Origin: Cordia subcordata
Taxonomy: Eukaryota; Streptophyta; Magnoliopsida; Boraginales; Cordiaceae
DNA length: 64,000 nt
Reading direction: 5' to 3'
NCBI GenBank assembly: GCA_028554755.1
Contig: JAPTOF010000003.1
Span: forward strand, 27,637,501-27,701,500
How positions within the stretch are numbered: the stretch's first letter is position 1; every line of letters starts with the position of its first letter. Both the position numbers and the translations under genes were made by a program. A model generated the notes under the pieces. It was not told the origin of the DNA. It saw nothing but the letters and a program-made list of their open reading frames with translations, and did not search any database. Positions 21,947-33,663 of the stretch are shown here, one piece after another.

Positions 21947-22154
21947 CTTGTTTGGATTGTCTTTAAAGCGCTTTTTCAGAAAAAGGGTTTTTTCATAAAT
22001 TAAAATTCTGACTTTTAAAAAAATTATATTTAAATTTTTTTTAGAGTTTCAGTTTTTTTTTATGTCACACTAGACAATTATTACAAAAAGAATATACTTT
22101 TTTCAAAGGAAAAAAAAAGTGTTTTGATAAAAACCAATTCAAACAGGTCTTGAA
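21947..22154. mobile_element. MITE-like element
   Basis: The left end tgcttgtttggattgtcttt is mirrored by the right end accaattcaaacaggtctt. The interior is A/T-run rich with an internal inverted block (aaaaaggg...). It belongs with the window's GTTTGGATTG-ended elements; target duplication not resolved. Confidence 0.55.
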
Positions 22155-25100
22155 TCTATAAGCTTAACGTTTACCGTTGTTTGGAATTTCAACCGAGGCT
22201 GCCTTTTTCTCAGATTAGCTTATGAGAATGGAGTTGACAGCAAAAGCAATTTAATCATGCACAAGAGAGAGACAGAGGGGTGAAAGTCTTCACCATATAA
22301 GTGGAGAGACAAAAGGGTTATAGATATGTGGCATACCTTATAAGATCCATCTTTACCAATTTCCCATTATAATGATTTTTTATTTATGAAATTGTCGTTA
22401 ATTAGCCGTGCTTTTGATTTGCCTTTGAAAACAAAGCTTAAAAACAATCTTAAGTAGTTCTGTATTTTTTATTTTTAGAACAAATATTTTAAGAACAATT
22501 TTTAGAAATTGAAAAAAAAAAAAAACACTTACCAAACGAATTCTTTTACAATAGTTTGCAAACAGGCCCTATATTTTACAATAATTTGTTGATCAACATT
22601 TTGTAAATTGGAGGTAATTATTAATATGATGGAATGAATTTGTACATGAATGGGACGAACAACAGAGTAGAAGAAATTTGGTAATGAATGTGTCATGTTT
22701 GTGTGCTTTGGTAATGATGATGTAGATAGATGTATGGATTCACAACTGATTTTAGTAGTTAATAATATATAATAGTATTGTAGATGACTAATAAAAAATA
22801 ACATGGACACCCTCTTGTTATTATACATGATATTGTAATGAAAACAATATACTAACAACAACGGATAATGGCATTTATAATGATAATGGCACTGGTCATG
22901 AACTTCGTCCCAACATGCAAGTGCACATGATCGCATACAAGTAATATAGAATGTAAATAAGAGATCGCTCCATAAGGACCTAGTTTTTGAATTCGCAAAG
23001 TACCAATTTGTTTACTCTAGCTAATTCAAACAACCAAAATTATGGATAGATTGGGAAATTAAAACTTTACAAAAAATTGAAAGTAAATAAACAAAGCAAA
23101 CGAAGGCAAAGACAAAGTTTTATAGCAGTTAAAAACATAGGATAACAATTTTCCTTAGCTAATTGGTTTATTATCTAGCAACTCTTATATTTACCTAATT
23201 TAATCCTTGGTGCTAATTCGGAATTCTAATGTTTCTAGATGTTCCTCTCAAATACAAATAAAACTAACCTTCCTTAAACCTCTAGCTATATTCCTATGCT
23301 AGATTATTAATTCGGGTTGTTGATGAACGAATTTTTTTGGACTACCTAGGGCGACGAGGTCATTCTCGCCTCAATCACAAAGCCAATCAACCTAACCCAC
23401 TTAACTTAATTTGTTCCTAAGCTACTCAATCTAGATCTCACCCTAATCTCTTTTTTCAATTTAATTAGGGTTTATCATGCATATAGGTGGCCAAGCAATA
23501 TGACAAATCAAGCATAGAATTGAATAAACACCAAAAGAATAAATTGGAATAAATAAAGTGAAGCTATTTAAATAAATAATTAGAAAAGTTTCATTGTTAT
23601 CCTAGAGAAAGTAGTTTAGTTCATGCTAGAATAAGTAAAGAGCATAAAAGATTCAGTAGATCGCAAATTCATGGAAAAATTAATTAAAAATTGTTAAAAG
23701 AAAGGAAACTTATGGTTATGAAGTTCTCGATCTTTAAGGTGTTCTTTAACTTTTAGGGGCTACTACTTATGAAAAAGGAGGTAAAAACTAGATTTTTATA
23801 ATTATTAGGCTGCATTAAACACGTTATTTTTAGGCTCAAACACATAGGTTCGCCTGGGCGAGAAAGCTCTAGACAATATATTTTTTAGTTCTGCATCATT
23901 TGCCTAGACAAAATTAGCCTTGCCTAGACAAATATCACTCTGAATCCAGCTTTTTTGCTAATTCTTCAATTTCGCCTAGGCAAGAATTAGCATCGCGTAG
24001 GCAAAAGCCTTGCAGCCAGCACACTTTTTCTTCTTTTTTTTATGCTGTGAACGGTCAAAACAACTTCAAAATGAATCTTTCGCTTGCGCAGCTTCTACCA
24101 ACTTCTTTTCTACCTAAAATTCATCAAAATATGCTATGCATAGATGTAATTCGCAAGTTTATCCCAAGAGCATCAAGATCCAAATTCATATGAAAACGCC
24201 CAAAATCTTATGCAAAATGACCACAAAATAACTCTATTTCGTAGAGTTATCACACTCCTAGAATTAAGATTTTGTGCCTCCCAAGCAAAACAAAGGAATT
24301 TCAAAAGTCAAACTCAAATAATTTATAAAAGTCAAGAGAATTTGGCCCAAACTTCTCAATGTCAATCAACCAAAAAACGTCCTCTTGTGTGTGACTTGTC
24401 CTGGAGTGCATGCGGTCCGAATCAATTTATACCCAGTTTACTAACTCTTCTCCATTCTCTCCACTAATGAAGGCTAATCCACCAACTAAGATCAATAGGT
24501 ATTTCCGGATTGTAACATACGGCTAGGGACAAAGTATGATATGGATAATAGTGAAGCTAATCAATCCCTAACAATTGGGTGTTCTCAAACCAAGTGAGCT
24601 ACACTCACAACCCAAATAACACATGAATTGTCTTTACACCTTCTTAAGCATTAAACACAAGAACAACAAGAAACAACAATTCCCAAACTCACTTCTTTGT
24701 TCATCTCGGGATATAAAATTTGAAACTTTGCATCATCTTTTGTTTTTTTTTTTTTTCAGGTGATTGAGACCACCATTTTCGGGAGTGAGAACCTAGGCTC
24801 AAACCCCCTATGAGACGAGAGGTTGAGTTGAAGGTGGAGTTTGTAAAAAAATAATAATAGAAGAACGAAATAATTATCTTGGTAGGTTATCACTTGGGAT
24901 ACTTGTTACAAGGGATCTAAATCTAATTGAAAGTGTATGAAGCTCTAGGCTTTTCGTGATGCAAACAGCAGCATCTTTAGATATATGCTAAAGGGATTAG
25001 TTTATTGCATTTTTCACCTAAGATGATTTATACATGCACAGCTCTCGTCCATCACGTTAATTATATGGATCTCGTGAGACAATTTTAGGCTGCTTTCTGG

Positions 25101-25594
25101 TTTAGTCTTATTAATTAGAAATGTGTATAGGCAACCACGTTGGCAAATTCATTGGAAATAATAACATAATCTGTTGGTGGTTGAATATTTAATGATGAGA
25201 GAGACAAAAAAGGTTAATTCAAATTTAAAGTCTTAAATCCTTTCACTAAGGGAAAATATAGAAAATAAACATGTTAAACTATAACAAAATTACAAATTTA
25301 TTCCAATTTGGCCCAGTTTTACTATTTTGGCCACAAATTATTATCCATAATTAGCTTTAGGCCCGTGCATCGCATGAAGTTAGAATGTAAAATATGTTAG
25401 TAGGATTATAATATTGAAAATATACACTTACATATTCTCTATGTTGTCACATGAAATCAGTCATTAAAAATACAGTTTCTAGTTTATAAATTATATAATG
25501 TAATTTCGAGAAATGTAATTGTAATAAAATCTATCAAATTGGAAAGATGATTAAAGAAAAAAAAAACCTTAACGATATAAAGGTGATACATACA
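22155..25594. other. Intergenic, no gene; possible old LTR-like tract
   Basis: No coding region recognised; the 135-residue frame at 22529-22936 (-) and others are low-complexity. The stretch 23320-24030 has gcctaggc/gcctagacaa-type words repeated five times (23850-24010) and a style resembling long gypsy LTRs in reverse orientation, but no LTR pair or target duplication was found. A T-run followed by a ggctcaaaccccctat block at 24745-24845 could be a SINE remnant on -. Confidence 0.4.
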
Positions 25595-25924
25595 TCTATA
25601 ATATATAATAAAACAAAATAAGTTATAATTTCGTATTGCCAAGTGACGCTCTCTATGACAAGCTTTCCATAATTACTTATCAATTAAATATGCTCATTCT
25701 TAGGTCATTTTTTGTTTTCTATAATTTATTCAGTTCCTTTCCTATATTAAACGTTTTAATTTAATTAATATTATGCTCTTTCTTTATATATATCATCATT
25801 GTTTTATTAATTCTATATTATATAATTGTTTCAATAACTATTTAATAAGATGTAAAAACTTTATAATTTTAATATATCTAATCACATATGTCGCTCCTTA
25901 TATATCGCACTAATGTCATACTAG
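25595..25924. mobile_element. Short non-autonomous Helitron-like element, copy 2
   Basis: Begins tctataatatataataaaac and ends cactaatgtcatactag, flanked by A on the left and T on the right. It is collinear with 21211-21572, sharing blocks such as atttattcagttcc and taactatttaataaga. Confidence 0.65.
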
Positions 25925-26319
25925 TAGTATATATAGCATCATTATATGTAAATGAAACAAGTAAATTGATTTCGATCTAATAAAAATGTACCGGAAGTGA
26001 TGACCAATTAAATGTCGACCATAAGCGAAACATTTTATGTTGCAAATTTCCATCAATTTTAGCAATTTTAAATTTCTAGATAACATAACATTCTCCTTCA
26101 TAACATTCTTTAGTCAACCCCATAAATACGTAGGCCGCCTGGATCCTATCACCCTGAATTAAATAGGAAAACCAAAAAAATTTAGCTTGCTGTAGAAGAC
26201 TAAACACAGAATAAAGCGATGAAATGTATCTGTAACTTCAACTTCATAATTAAAGAAATCCTCACCATTTCATCAACAAGTGGCATCTCGACGGTATTCA
26301 CCTGTTTAGAAAAACAATA
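25925..26319. other. Intergenic, nothing recognised
   Basis: AT-rich, no recognisable gene or repeat ends. Confidence 0.45.
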
Positions 26320-27672
26320 AAGAGAAAAAAGTTATAATATAATCTAAAATCTTACATTTTTTCATTAAGATAAAATAGATAATAAAGATTATAACATTAT
26401 AATAGAATTGCAAATATGTTTGTGCTTTGGGCACAATTTCCCTTTTGAAGCCCAAAAATTCAGTATGGTTTTAAAGATTATTAGATTCACGAATCCAATT
26501 GAACTGTGTAGAATTCTAATTGGGACTCCCTTCTACTTGGCAAAAAGTTGGACCATCATAGTGGAGGAAGTTTCTTAAGGGTGTCTTCGCCCACTACAAC
26601 ATAATTATTATGTAGTGTAATTACAAGTAATTTCACTGCTTAGTAACTACATAATAATTTAAATAACAAGATATTTTGATTACCATAGTGTAAAGTTGAA
26701 CCATTGCATTATACTATTGCCAAGTGTTGCTTTCAATTTGCTGTCACGTGTTGCTTTCATATATACTTATTCATTCTTTTTATTTTTGCTGAGCATATAC
26801 TACTTTACTATATATAAATTTTTAAAAGATCAATAAGAACAAATTTATAATTTATTGTCATTAATACTAATTAAATTTATATATGATAAAAAATAATAAA
26901 ATCAAATTTATAATTCATTGTAATTAGTATTGATGAGATTTATATATGGTAAAAGATCAATAAATTTAATATGCATGGGTATTTTTAGTAATTAAAATAG
27001 TACTCAATTTTTTTGGGAATTATATTTATTAGTTGAGGAAGATTTATTAAGAGATGAAATATTTATAGACAAAAAAATGGGAAAAGGAAAGTATTTTAAT
27101 CGAAGACACAATAAAGTGATAAGGTAATTGGAAAAGAAAATATATATTAGTATAAATATAGATTTTTAATGCTATATCATATAAATATCGAAACCCGTGC
27201 ATAACACATGAAAACACTCTAGTTATATATTAATTTTTTATGTCATGTTTGGTAGTACAGTCAATAATTATACAATTAAATAATTTAATTTTAAAAATAA
27301 ATATTACTTTTTAAAGATTCATCTTAATTGCTAAAAAATATTTAAAAGTGTTATACACTAAAAATATTTAAAATATTTATTAAAAGTATTTAAAAATAAA
27401 TACTACTTATTGAAAATATAATGAAAATAAATGCCATCTACCTTTTTAAAACACAAATATCAGTTATTGAAAATATTTTTAAAAATCATACTTGACTATG
27501 TATAATTACCTATTAAGATAAGCATGCTCAATTCTGTAATTACCATCAAGTACACTTAAATTCGTTTATCAGCCGAAATAGTTGGACTTTTTCCATTTTT
27601 TTGATTCGTCAATTAATTCGGATTCGATTTATTAATGTAAAAAGTACTGCCGCCCCTAAACTAGGCTAGTAT
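26320..27672. repeat. Dispersed duplication, segment C copy 1
   Basis: Matches 34505-35338 in the same orientation. Shared landmarks are ggcaaaaagttggacca, agtttcttaag and gggcctagccctccac. This copy is about 500 bases longer because of a Helitron-like insertion at about 26700-27222. Confidence 0.75.
26700..27222. mobile_element. Helitron-like insertion within segment C copy 1
   Basis: Sequence absent from the matching copy at 34.85 kb. The left part (tatactattgccaagtgttg) resembles the inner 5' part of the Helitron-like elements, and the right end reads cccgtgcataacacatg...cactctag before T, a CTAG terminus. The left boundary is approximate. Confidence 0.5.
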
Positions 27673-27948
27673 ATGGGCCTAGCCCTCCACTTAAATTAGA
27701 CCCATGTGTATATACGTTACAAACATGGATAAAAATTGGTGACTAAAATAAGTTGGCAAAAAATGGTCAAAATGGGGACAAATTTGTAATTTGACATTTT
27801 TATTGCCTATCTTACCCTTAATAAGAAAAATCAAAACTTTAAATTTAAATTAAACTTTTGATTCTCTTTCGTCATTAAATATCCAACCACCATTAAGTGT
27901 ATTCTCATTTCCAATGGATTCACCAATATGTGTATATGTGTATATATA
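27673..27948. other. Intergenic spacer
   Basis: No gene or repeat recognised. Confidence 0.45.
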
Positions 27949-28999
27949 TCTATACTATATTATACAGGAGAATCCTTTGCAACATAATAATGACAAATAT
28001 AGCACAAATAGCATTTTTAAAATTCTTTTGTCAATGTGGCTCTCTTACATTACAATGATATCAATTGCCATATTTGGTGAGTAAATAATTTTGTTTTATT
28101 TTAGTGAGATTTACATTAATTTACTAATTTATTTTAATATTTACATATTACATTCGAGAATTATGACATGCAATCTGGATTGATTGCAGATATTTATAGT
28201 AACTTTCCAATTTGATTGTTGTCAAATCGTTACCTATTTTAATTGTTTGCTATTACTATAATAAAAAATTATTGCAATTTATCGTATAATGCTATTTATG
28301 ATAATTTGAGTTTTGGTTAATATTGACGAATGGCCTTTTTATTCATATGTTTTTTTATATGCAGATCCTATATTCTATATTTTTTTTAGTGAAACTTTCA
28401 CTCACATGTGCCATTACACACCATAGATCTTTCAGCTTTTTAATTTTATTTTGTCCCTTTGGTTAACTGTCTTCTTTCGAAACTTCAGTATCTTATCTAT
28501 CTTTTCTTCCAAAACGATCTTTTATTGCAAAATTGGTAGCAGATATTTCTTGATTCCTACAGAGCTTGATATCCAGGTATTCATCTCATCTTATTACTTT
28601 TTATCTTTTAGAATTTATTTGTGTTTTTTGTGTGTGTTCTTGTCTGTAAAACTATAGTCTTCTTATCCATTAATAACAATAATTTTTCTTATGAAATATC
28701 TACAGTAATTAAACAGGATACTTAAATTTAGAAAGTAAAAAAAAGAAAATGAAGGTTTTTGTTTGAAAAAAGAAAAGACGATCTACATTTATTTAACTCA
28801 TTTGTAGAGGTAAAACTATTATTGAATTATAACAGTTAATATTAGAAGAGAAACATAAATTATATTTTATATACGCATCCATGTTTATTTAATTCTTAAA
28901 ATATAATTTGATAGCAACATTTAGATTAATATAAAAAACTCTATTTTTTAGAAAAACTAATCACATATTTGCAACTCGTGTGTGGCACGAGTGTTACAT
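27949..28999. mobile_element. Longer Helitron-like element with 3' hairpin
   Basis: Starts tctatactatattatacag after A. Near the right end a perfect stem actcgtg/cacgagt (28974-28992, loop tgtgg) sits about 10 bases before the expected terminus, as in Helitrons, but the CTRR end has decayed to a catta-like string. No Rep/helicase coding region is present. Confidence 0.5.
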
Positions 29000-29031
29000 T
29001 AATATATATATATGTATATATATATACACAC

Positions 29032-29979
29032 TATATAATAAAGCAAAATATGCTGTAATTTTGTATTGCCACGTGGCATCCTAAATAGCAAGCTTTTCAA
29101 ACTACATTTAAAGACTTCTATGCCCTTAATATTGCTGTCATCGTCCAAAATTGCCCCTTTATATTTTTACATGCCTTATGTGGGTGAAACCCTATCACTT
29201 GTTTCCTTTTTTTGTAATTACGGTTTGTATAGTAAGGATGCTCCGTTCGCTACTATTCACGAACTCAATTGGTATTTTGGATCCATTGTTATCCATTAAG
29301 TTTCTCTGTCTCGCTTCACAGGTATCAATCTAACCCTATATATGAAATAATTTGTTTCACATTTTTTCAATTTTATGAATATTATGTACAAATCCAGAGA
29401 AAAATTGTAACACAAATAAATTAAATAATCAGAGGGGTATACATGACGTTCATAAAATCGAAAAAATGTGAAACAAATTATTTCATATATAGGGTTAGAT
29501 TGATATCTGTGAAGCGGGACAGAGAATTTTAATGGAGAACAATGGATCAAAAATACCAATTGAATTTGTGAGTAGTAGTGAATGGAACATCCTTATTATA
29601 CAAATCGTTATTAAGAAAAAAGGAAACAAACCTTTGCCATCGTTTGAGGCACATATTATAGACTAACCAATAAAAATTCCGATATAGTGATGGGGCACAT
29701 CGACATATATAAGGGACAATTCATAATATTTCCTTGAACAATTTCCACGAGACAGTTGATTGCTACTAAGTAGAATACGTGATTGGTGAGAAATCAGAAA
29801 AGCAAGCGGTGAGAGAATATAATAGAAGAGACACGGTTTTCACCCCCATAAGGCGTGTACAAATATAAAAGGGTAAATATGGACAATGGTAGCAATATTA
29901 AGGGCATAGAAATCTTTAAAACGCAGTTTGAAAAGCTGCCACATAACAGAAATTACAACATATTTTATTTTATTATATA
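29032..29979. repeat. Large imperfect inverted repeat (foldback)
   Basis: The left arm 29032-29380 pairs with the right arm 29450-29979. Inner arms ctaaccctatatatgaaata and tatttcatatatagggttag are perfect complements, as are outer ends tatataataaagcaaaatat and the a/t-rich end at 29955-29979. The loop is about 70 bases. The right arm carries about 190 extra bases (around 29635-29830). The arm ends resemble the 5' end of the Helitron-like family, so this may be two such ends head to head. Frames here are palindrome shadows. Confidence 0.85.
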
Positions 29980-29982
29980 GCG

Positions 29983-29989
29983 TATAAAT
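29983..29989 (+). promoter_or_regulatory. Putative TATA box of the papain-like gene
   Basis: tataaat about 160 bases before the ATG at 30149 and only four bases outside the inverted repeat. It would place transcription start near 30015. Confidence 0.45.
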
Positions 29990-30148
29990 GTTGGTAGCTG
30001 GTAAGGCTCAAGAAAAAATATACCTGTTGATTTGGCGATTAGGATCATCTGGGATTTGGGAAGGAGAGTGAGAGAGTGTGAGTAGTAGGGTTTTCATACG
30101 CTTAAAGCGTAAACGCTTTTGGTAGCGTCTAGTTTGTTAGTTTTTGCA

Positions 30149-33100
30149 ATGTCGGCCACCGCAGAAGTGGAGAACGCCACCGTGGAGCAGCAGCCAACGG
30201 AGGCTCCGGCGGCGGAGCAGCCAGAGAAGCAAGAGGCGGAGAAAGAACCTGCCGAGGAGAAGAAAACCAAAGCTCCTAAAGAGAATAAGCCTGAAGCTCC
30301 CAAACCTGCTAAGGAGAAGAAAACCGTTGTAGAGAAGAATGAAAAGCCATACGTGTACGTCCCTGGAAAAAAGAAAAATGCAAAACCAACCCCTGAGGAG
30401 GAGGAAGCGGTTATGGCTGACTTGTTCGGGTTCGGGCACGTGACCGGGGCCGCGAAGGAGGAGAAGAAGAAGAACAACAAGAAGAATGAGACATGGCAGA
30501 AATACATGAGGCAGATCCATGAAACCCAGTTATATCACGGGTTCGCGGAGGAGGAGAAGAAGGAAGAGGAACAAGAAGAAGGAGACATGGCAGAAATACA
30601 GGAGGCAGATCCATGAAAGCCAGGTATATCTATACTGCCATTTTTTAATTTTTTTTAAGGGTTTTGTCTCTTCCTCTTTTTTAAAGCATTGATAGATACT
30701 TTGATTAATACATATCTCTGTGTAGGGATTTGACATTGATGACTTCCCTCCTGGTTATAAGACGGCACCAATTTTGCCATACCATGATGTGAAGGATGAG
30801 GATGATGAATGGCTCGATGATCAATGCAGGAAAGCAATAGCTAAATTCAACTCTGTCAACGTAAAATTCTCTTTTCTTTTGTTTTTTTCTTTTGGTTTTT
30901 TTTTTCCGCTCCTTTTCTCAGTCTTAGCGTGTTACAAAATTGAAGCAGCTGATGATAATATTATATTCTCTCTGCATGTTTTGTAATTGTAGGGAAGTCA
31001 TTACGAATTTGTGAAGGTGGAGAAGGCTAATTATAGGCCTTGTGCGGGGTTTGTGCTTTTTATTACCTTCCAAGCTAGGAAGCCTGATACTGATTCTCTC
31101 GTAACTTTTCAAGCCCGTGTGTATGATGCTGTTGATCCTAAAAGATCTACGGTTGAGTTTTGCAGGCTTAAAATAGGTTAGCTCTAGTTGCACCCTTTTT
31201 TTAAATTTTTATTTTTTTGGGTTACATACGTATGTGGATGCATCATGTAGGCCGATAATTTCATTTTCTTTTGCGCACGCTATGCACCTAAATTCTTGGC
31301 CGACCACGCCATTTGATTGGCCTGACTGGGTGTGGGTGAGACTCTGTATAGTAAACAAGATTAATCTCATGATTTTGTTTTTCCCATTCGGCTTTTTCTT
31401 CCAGCTAGTTGTACAAATACCTTTTTTTTTATAATTTGCATTCTGTTTTTAGTTGATTTAACTATTCTTCTGTTTGATTGAATGCTTAATGCCGTGGCGT
31501 ATTGTACGGCTGCACTTGTATTTGATGGTGAAAAAATTTCCGTGTTGATTGTTATTTAGTTTGATGAAGTGCGTCCCCAGGACTCATCTGCCTCTCCTTA
31601 TTTCCCGTGCCTCTTAATTGGTGGTTGACTTATGTATAATCCTACATGCATTCTCTGCCTCCTTTTATCAAGCGATAGTCGTGTTTTATCGAGGCCACAA
31701 TGCAGGGAAGTTTATTTTGTAGAGTTTATTGTTTTTGACTATGGTGATCTATGTTCGTCTTTGACAATGATTTGTGTTTCAAATGCCCTATGTTGCAGCT
31801 CCCTCCTGATACATTTCATCCCCGACTTTGTAGTAAGTTTACATGTAGCTGGATGCACAGTCAATGATTTGACTGTATTTTCTTCTTGTTGTTTTAAAAG
31901 GATAATAGATGAAGGCTTCCACCCACATTTTGTTTGTTTTACGTACTTTATATGGGTAAATTACCTGGGATGGGCTTTAAGTTTACCGCATCTGACAGCT
32001 AACTTAAAAAGTAGAAAACTTAAAGGATGTCCTTGGTAACTTGCTATTGTGTTTTACTTTCTCCATTCTCCAAGTTCATTACTTCATTACTCTTTTTAAG
32101 GTCTCTCAAGAAATGGAAATGCACAGATCTTTCTTTACTGATGCAACCTGTTCGTATGTTTTTATGGAGTTATTTTCCGGTAAAGGATGATTTGTTGGAT
32201 TACTGAAATGATAACCTGCAGGGTGTCTTTTGTTGAGCTTATGCGGACCTATTCATATATTTTCATGGAGTTATTTTTCGCCAAAGGATGATTTATGGAA
32301 GATTGGCATGATAATATATGTAGGGTATCTTTGTTTAACCTTATGTGGAACATGTTGTGTGGCCATTTGGTGAATTACCATTTAGTGCAAAAGCCTTTCT
32401 CAATTTTAAGGGATTTTGCTCGTGTTCATTATGACTTTCTGTCCCTCTGAAATGGGAAAATAATGTTAGGGAAATCAATTGGTGCTTCCGTGTTGTTCAT
32501 ATCATTATTTGATTATTTGCAAGTAACTCACTATTTCTTGTATAGCTGGTGACAACCAATAACAGCATTCTGAGTAGACATTCTATGTTATCTTATAATT
32601 AGATATTCTGCGTATGGCTATTGTAACTTGCATGGCTGTTGGACCCTTGGTTAATATGGTTGGCTTATAATTGTGGTTTATTTACTGATGTCACCAGGCC
32701 CCTCAAAGCCCAACTCAGCAGCCCAGGCCCCCTCACCAGGCCCCGCTGAGGGTGTTGAGGATTCTGAGGGTGACAAGGAATGGCCTCCTAACATGTTGAC
32801 TAAGGTGTTTCAATATATGAAGGAAAAGGGAGTCCCTTTGGAAGAAGGGCAGGGTAGTGATCAAAGGGCAGGGTGTGGTGTGTACAATGGACCATCTGAG
32901 GTATGAAATTTGAATTTTAAATTTCTTTTTATATCTCTATATATATACTTAATAGTTTGTTTGATTGGCAGCCTCGTGTATGGATTGATGATTTCCAACA
33001 TTGGTTTGTGGATGACATTAACGAACAGATGGTTTTGCGGCAAATTCGGACCCAACCCATTGGAGGGGTGATGGAGTTTTATCCCTCTTTGTTCAAGTTT

Positions 33101-33439
33101 AAAGGGAAGGTAAGTTACTTTTAATTTTTCTTTTAACTTTTAATCTTCTAAATTTTGCCCCCTCAATTTTATATTAATTTCCAGGGCGTATATGTGGGCC
33201 CCACTGAACAAGAGCGTAGGCAGCGAGAGAAGAAACTGCAAAGAGATGGAAAGTATGTTATTCCTGCACATTGTGTTTTCATTTATGGCTATGGAGTTGA
33301 TAGGGAAACAGGAGAGCGCTATTATAATGTCAAGAATTCCTGGGGCGTTGAGTGGGCAGATGATGGATTTGGAAAAATCAAGAGGTCGCTGTTTTATGAG
33401 TTCGCCTTTCCTTCCATTCAAGGTATTCGAGTTGAATAG
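30149..33439 (+). CDS. Charged N-terminus / cystatin-like / papain C-terminal-half protein, exon 1 frame-disrupted
   Basis: Six exons read by hand: 30149-30623, 30726-30860, 30993-31176, 32698-32900, 32972-33109, 33185-33439, all GT-AG. Exon 1 encodes about 120 Glu/Lys/Pro/Ala-rich residues (disordered), then DLFGFGHV and WQKYMRQIHETQ. Exons 2-3 give a compact domain (GFDIDDFPPGYK; PCAGFVLFITFQARKP) resembling plant cystatin-related/MS5 (DUF626) families. Exons 4-6 match the C-terminal half of C1A papain peptidases: HCVFIYGYG, then YYNVKNSWGVEWADDGFGKI, carrying the catalytic His and Asn. No segment with the catalytic Cys is present, so proteolysis is unlikely. Exons 2-6 stay in frame, but exon 1 is 1 base out of phase because of a 94-bp-offset duplication (stop at 30614), so it is a pseudogene or makes a truncated 155-residue product unless spliced differently. 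Confidence 0.7.
30428..30629 (+). repeat. Partial tandem duplication at the end of exon 1
   Basis: gagacatggcagaaatac occurs at 30488 and again at 30582 (offset 94), each followed by aggcagatccatgaaa. gggttcg occurs at 30428 and 30539 (offset 111; copy 2 lacks 17 bases). The 94-base offset is not a multiple of 3, so copy 2 is read in a different frame. Copy 1 ends cccag/ttatatc where copy 2 has ccag/gtatatc, so only copy 2 has a usable splice donor. Confidence 0.85.
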
Positions 33440-33451
33440 GAGGTCGTTGTT

Positions 33452-33663
33452 TAGCCTACTCACTGAATTGCATTGGTGCAAGACTTATGTTTGTAAATAT
33501 GCTCTATGCAAGACTTGTGTTTGTTCTGATGCTTGCAAGAGTATGGTTACGCCAATTTAGCCTAATCACTGAATTGCATTGATGCAAGACTTGTGTTTGT
33601 AAATATGCTTAATGCAAGGCTTGTGTTCGTTCTGATGCTTGCAAGAGTATGGTTACACCAATT
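33452..33663 (+). repeat. 106-bp tandem duplication in the 3' UTR
   Basis: Two copies, from about 33452 and 33558, share cactgaattgcattg, tgtttgtaaatatgct and gatgcttgcaagagtatgg. They follow the stop codon of the papain-like gene and would lie in its 3' UTR. Confidence 0.85.

Noticed and set aside
22529..22936. 135-residue frame on -
   Set aside because: Low-complexity AT-rich DNA; composition rich in Tyr, His and Ile without motifs.
29296..29559. 87-residue frame on - crossing the foldback
   Set aside because: It reads both arms of the inverted repeat and has no similarity to known proteins.
30094..30614. Hydrophobic Phe/Leu/Ser-rich frames on - opposite exon 1
   Set aside because: Antisense of a Glu/Lys-rich coding exon, which gives such composition automatically.
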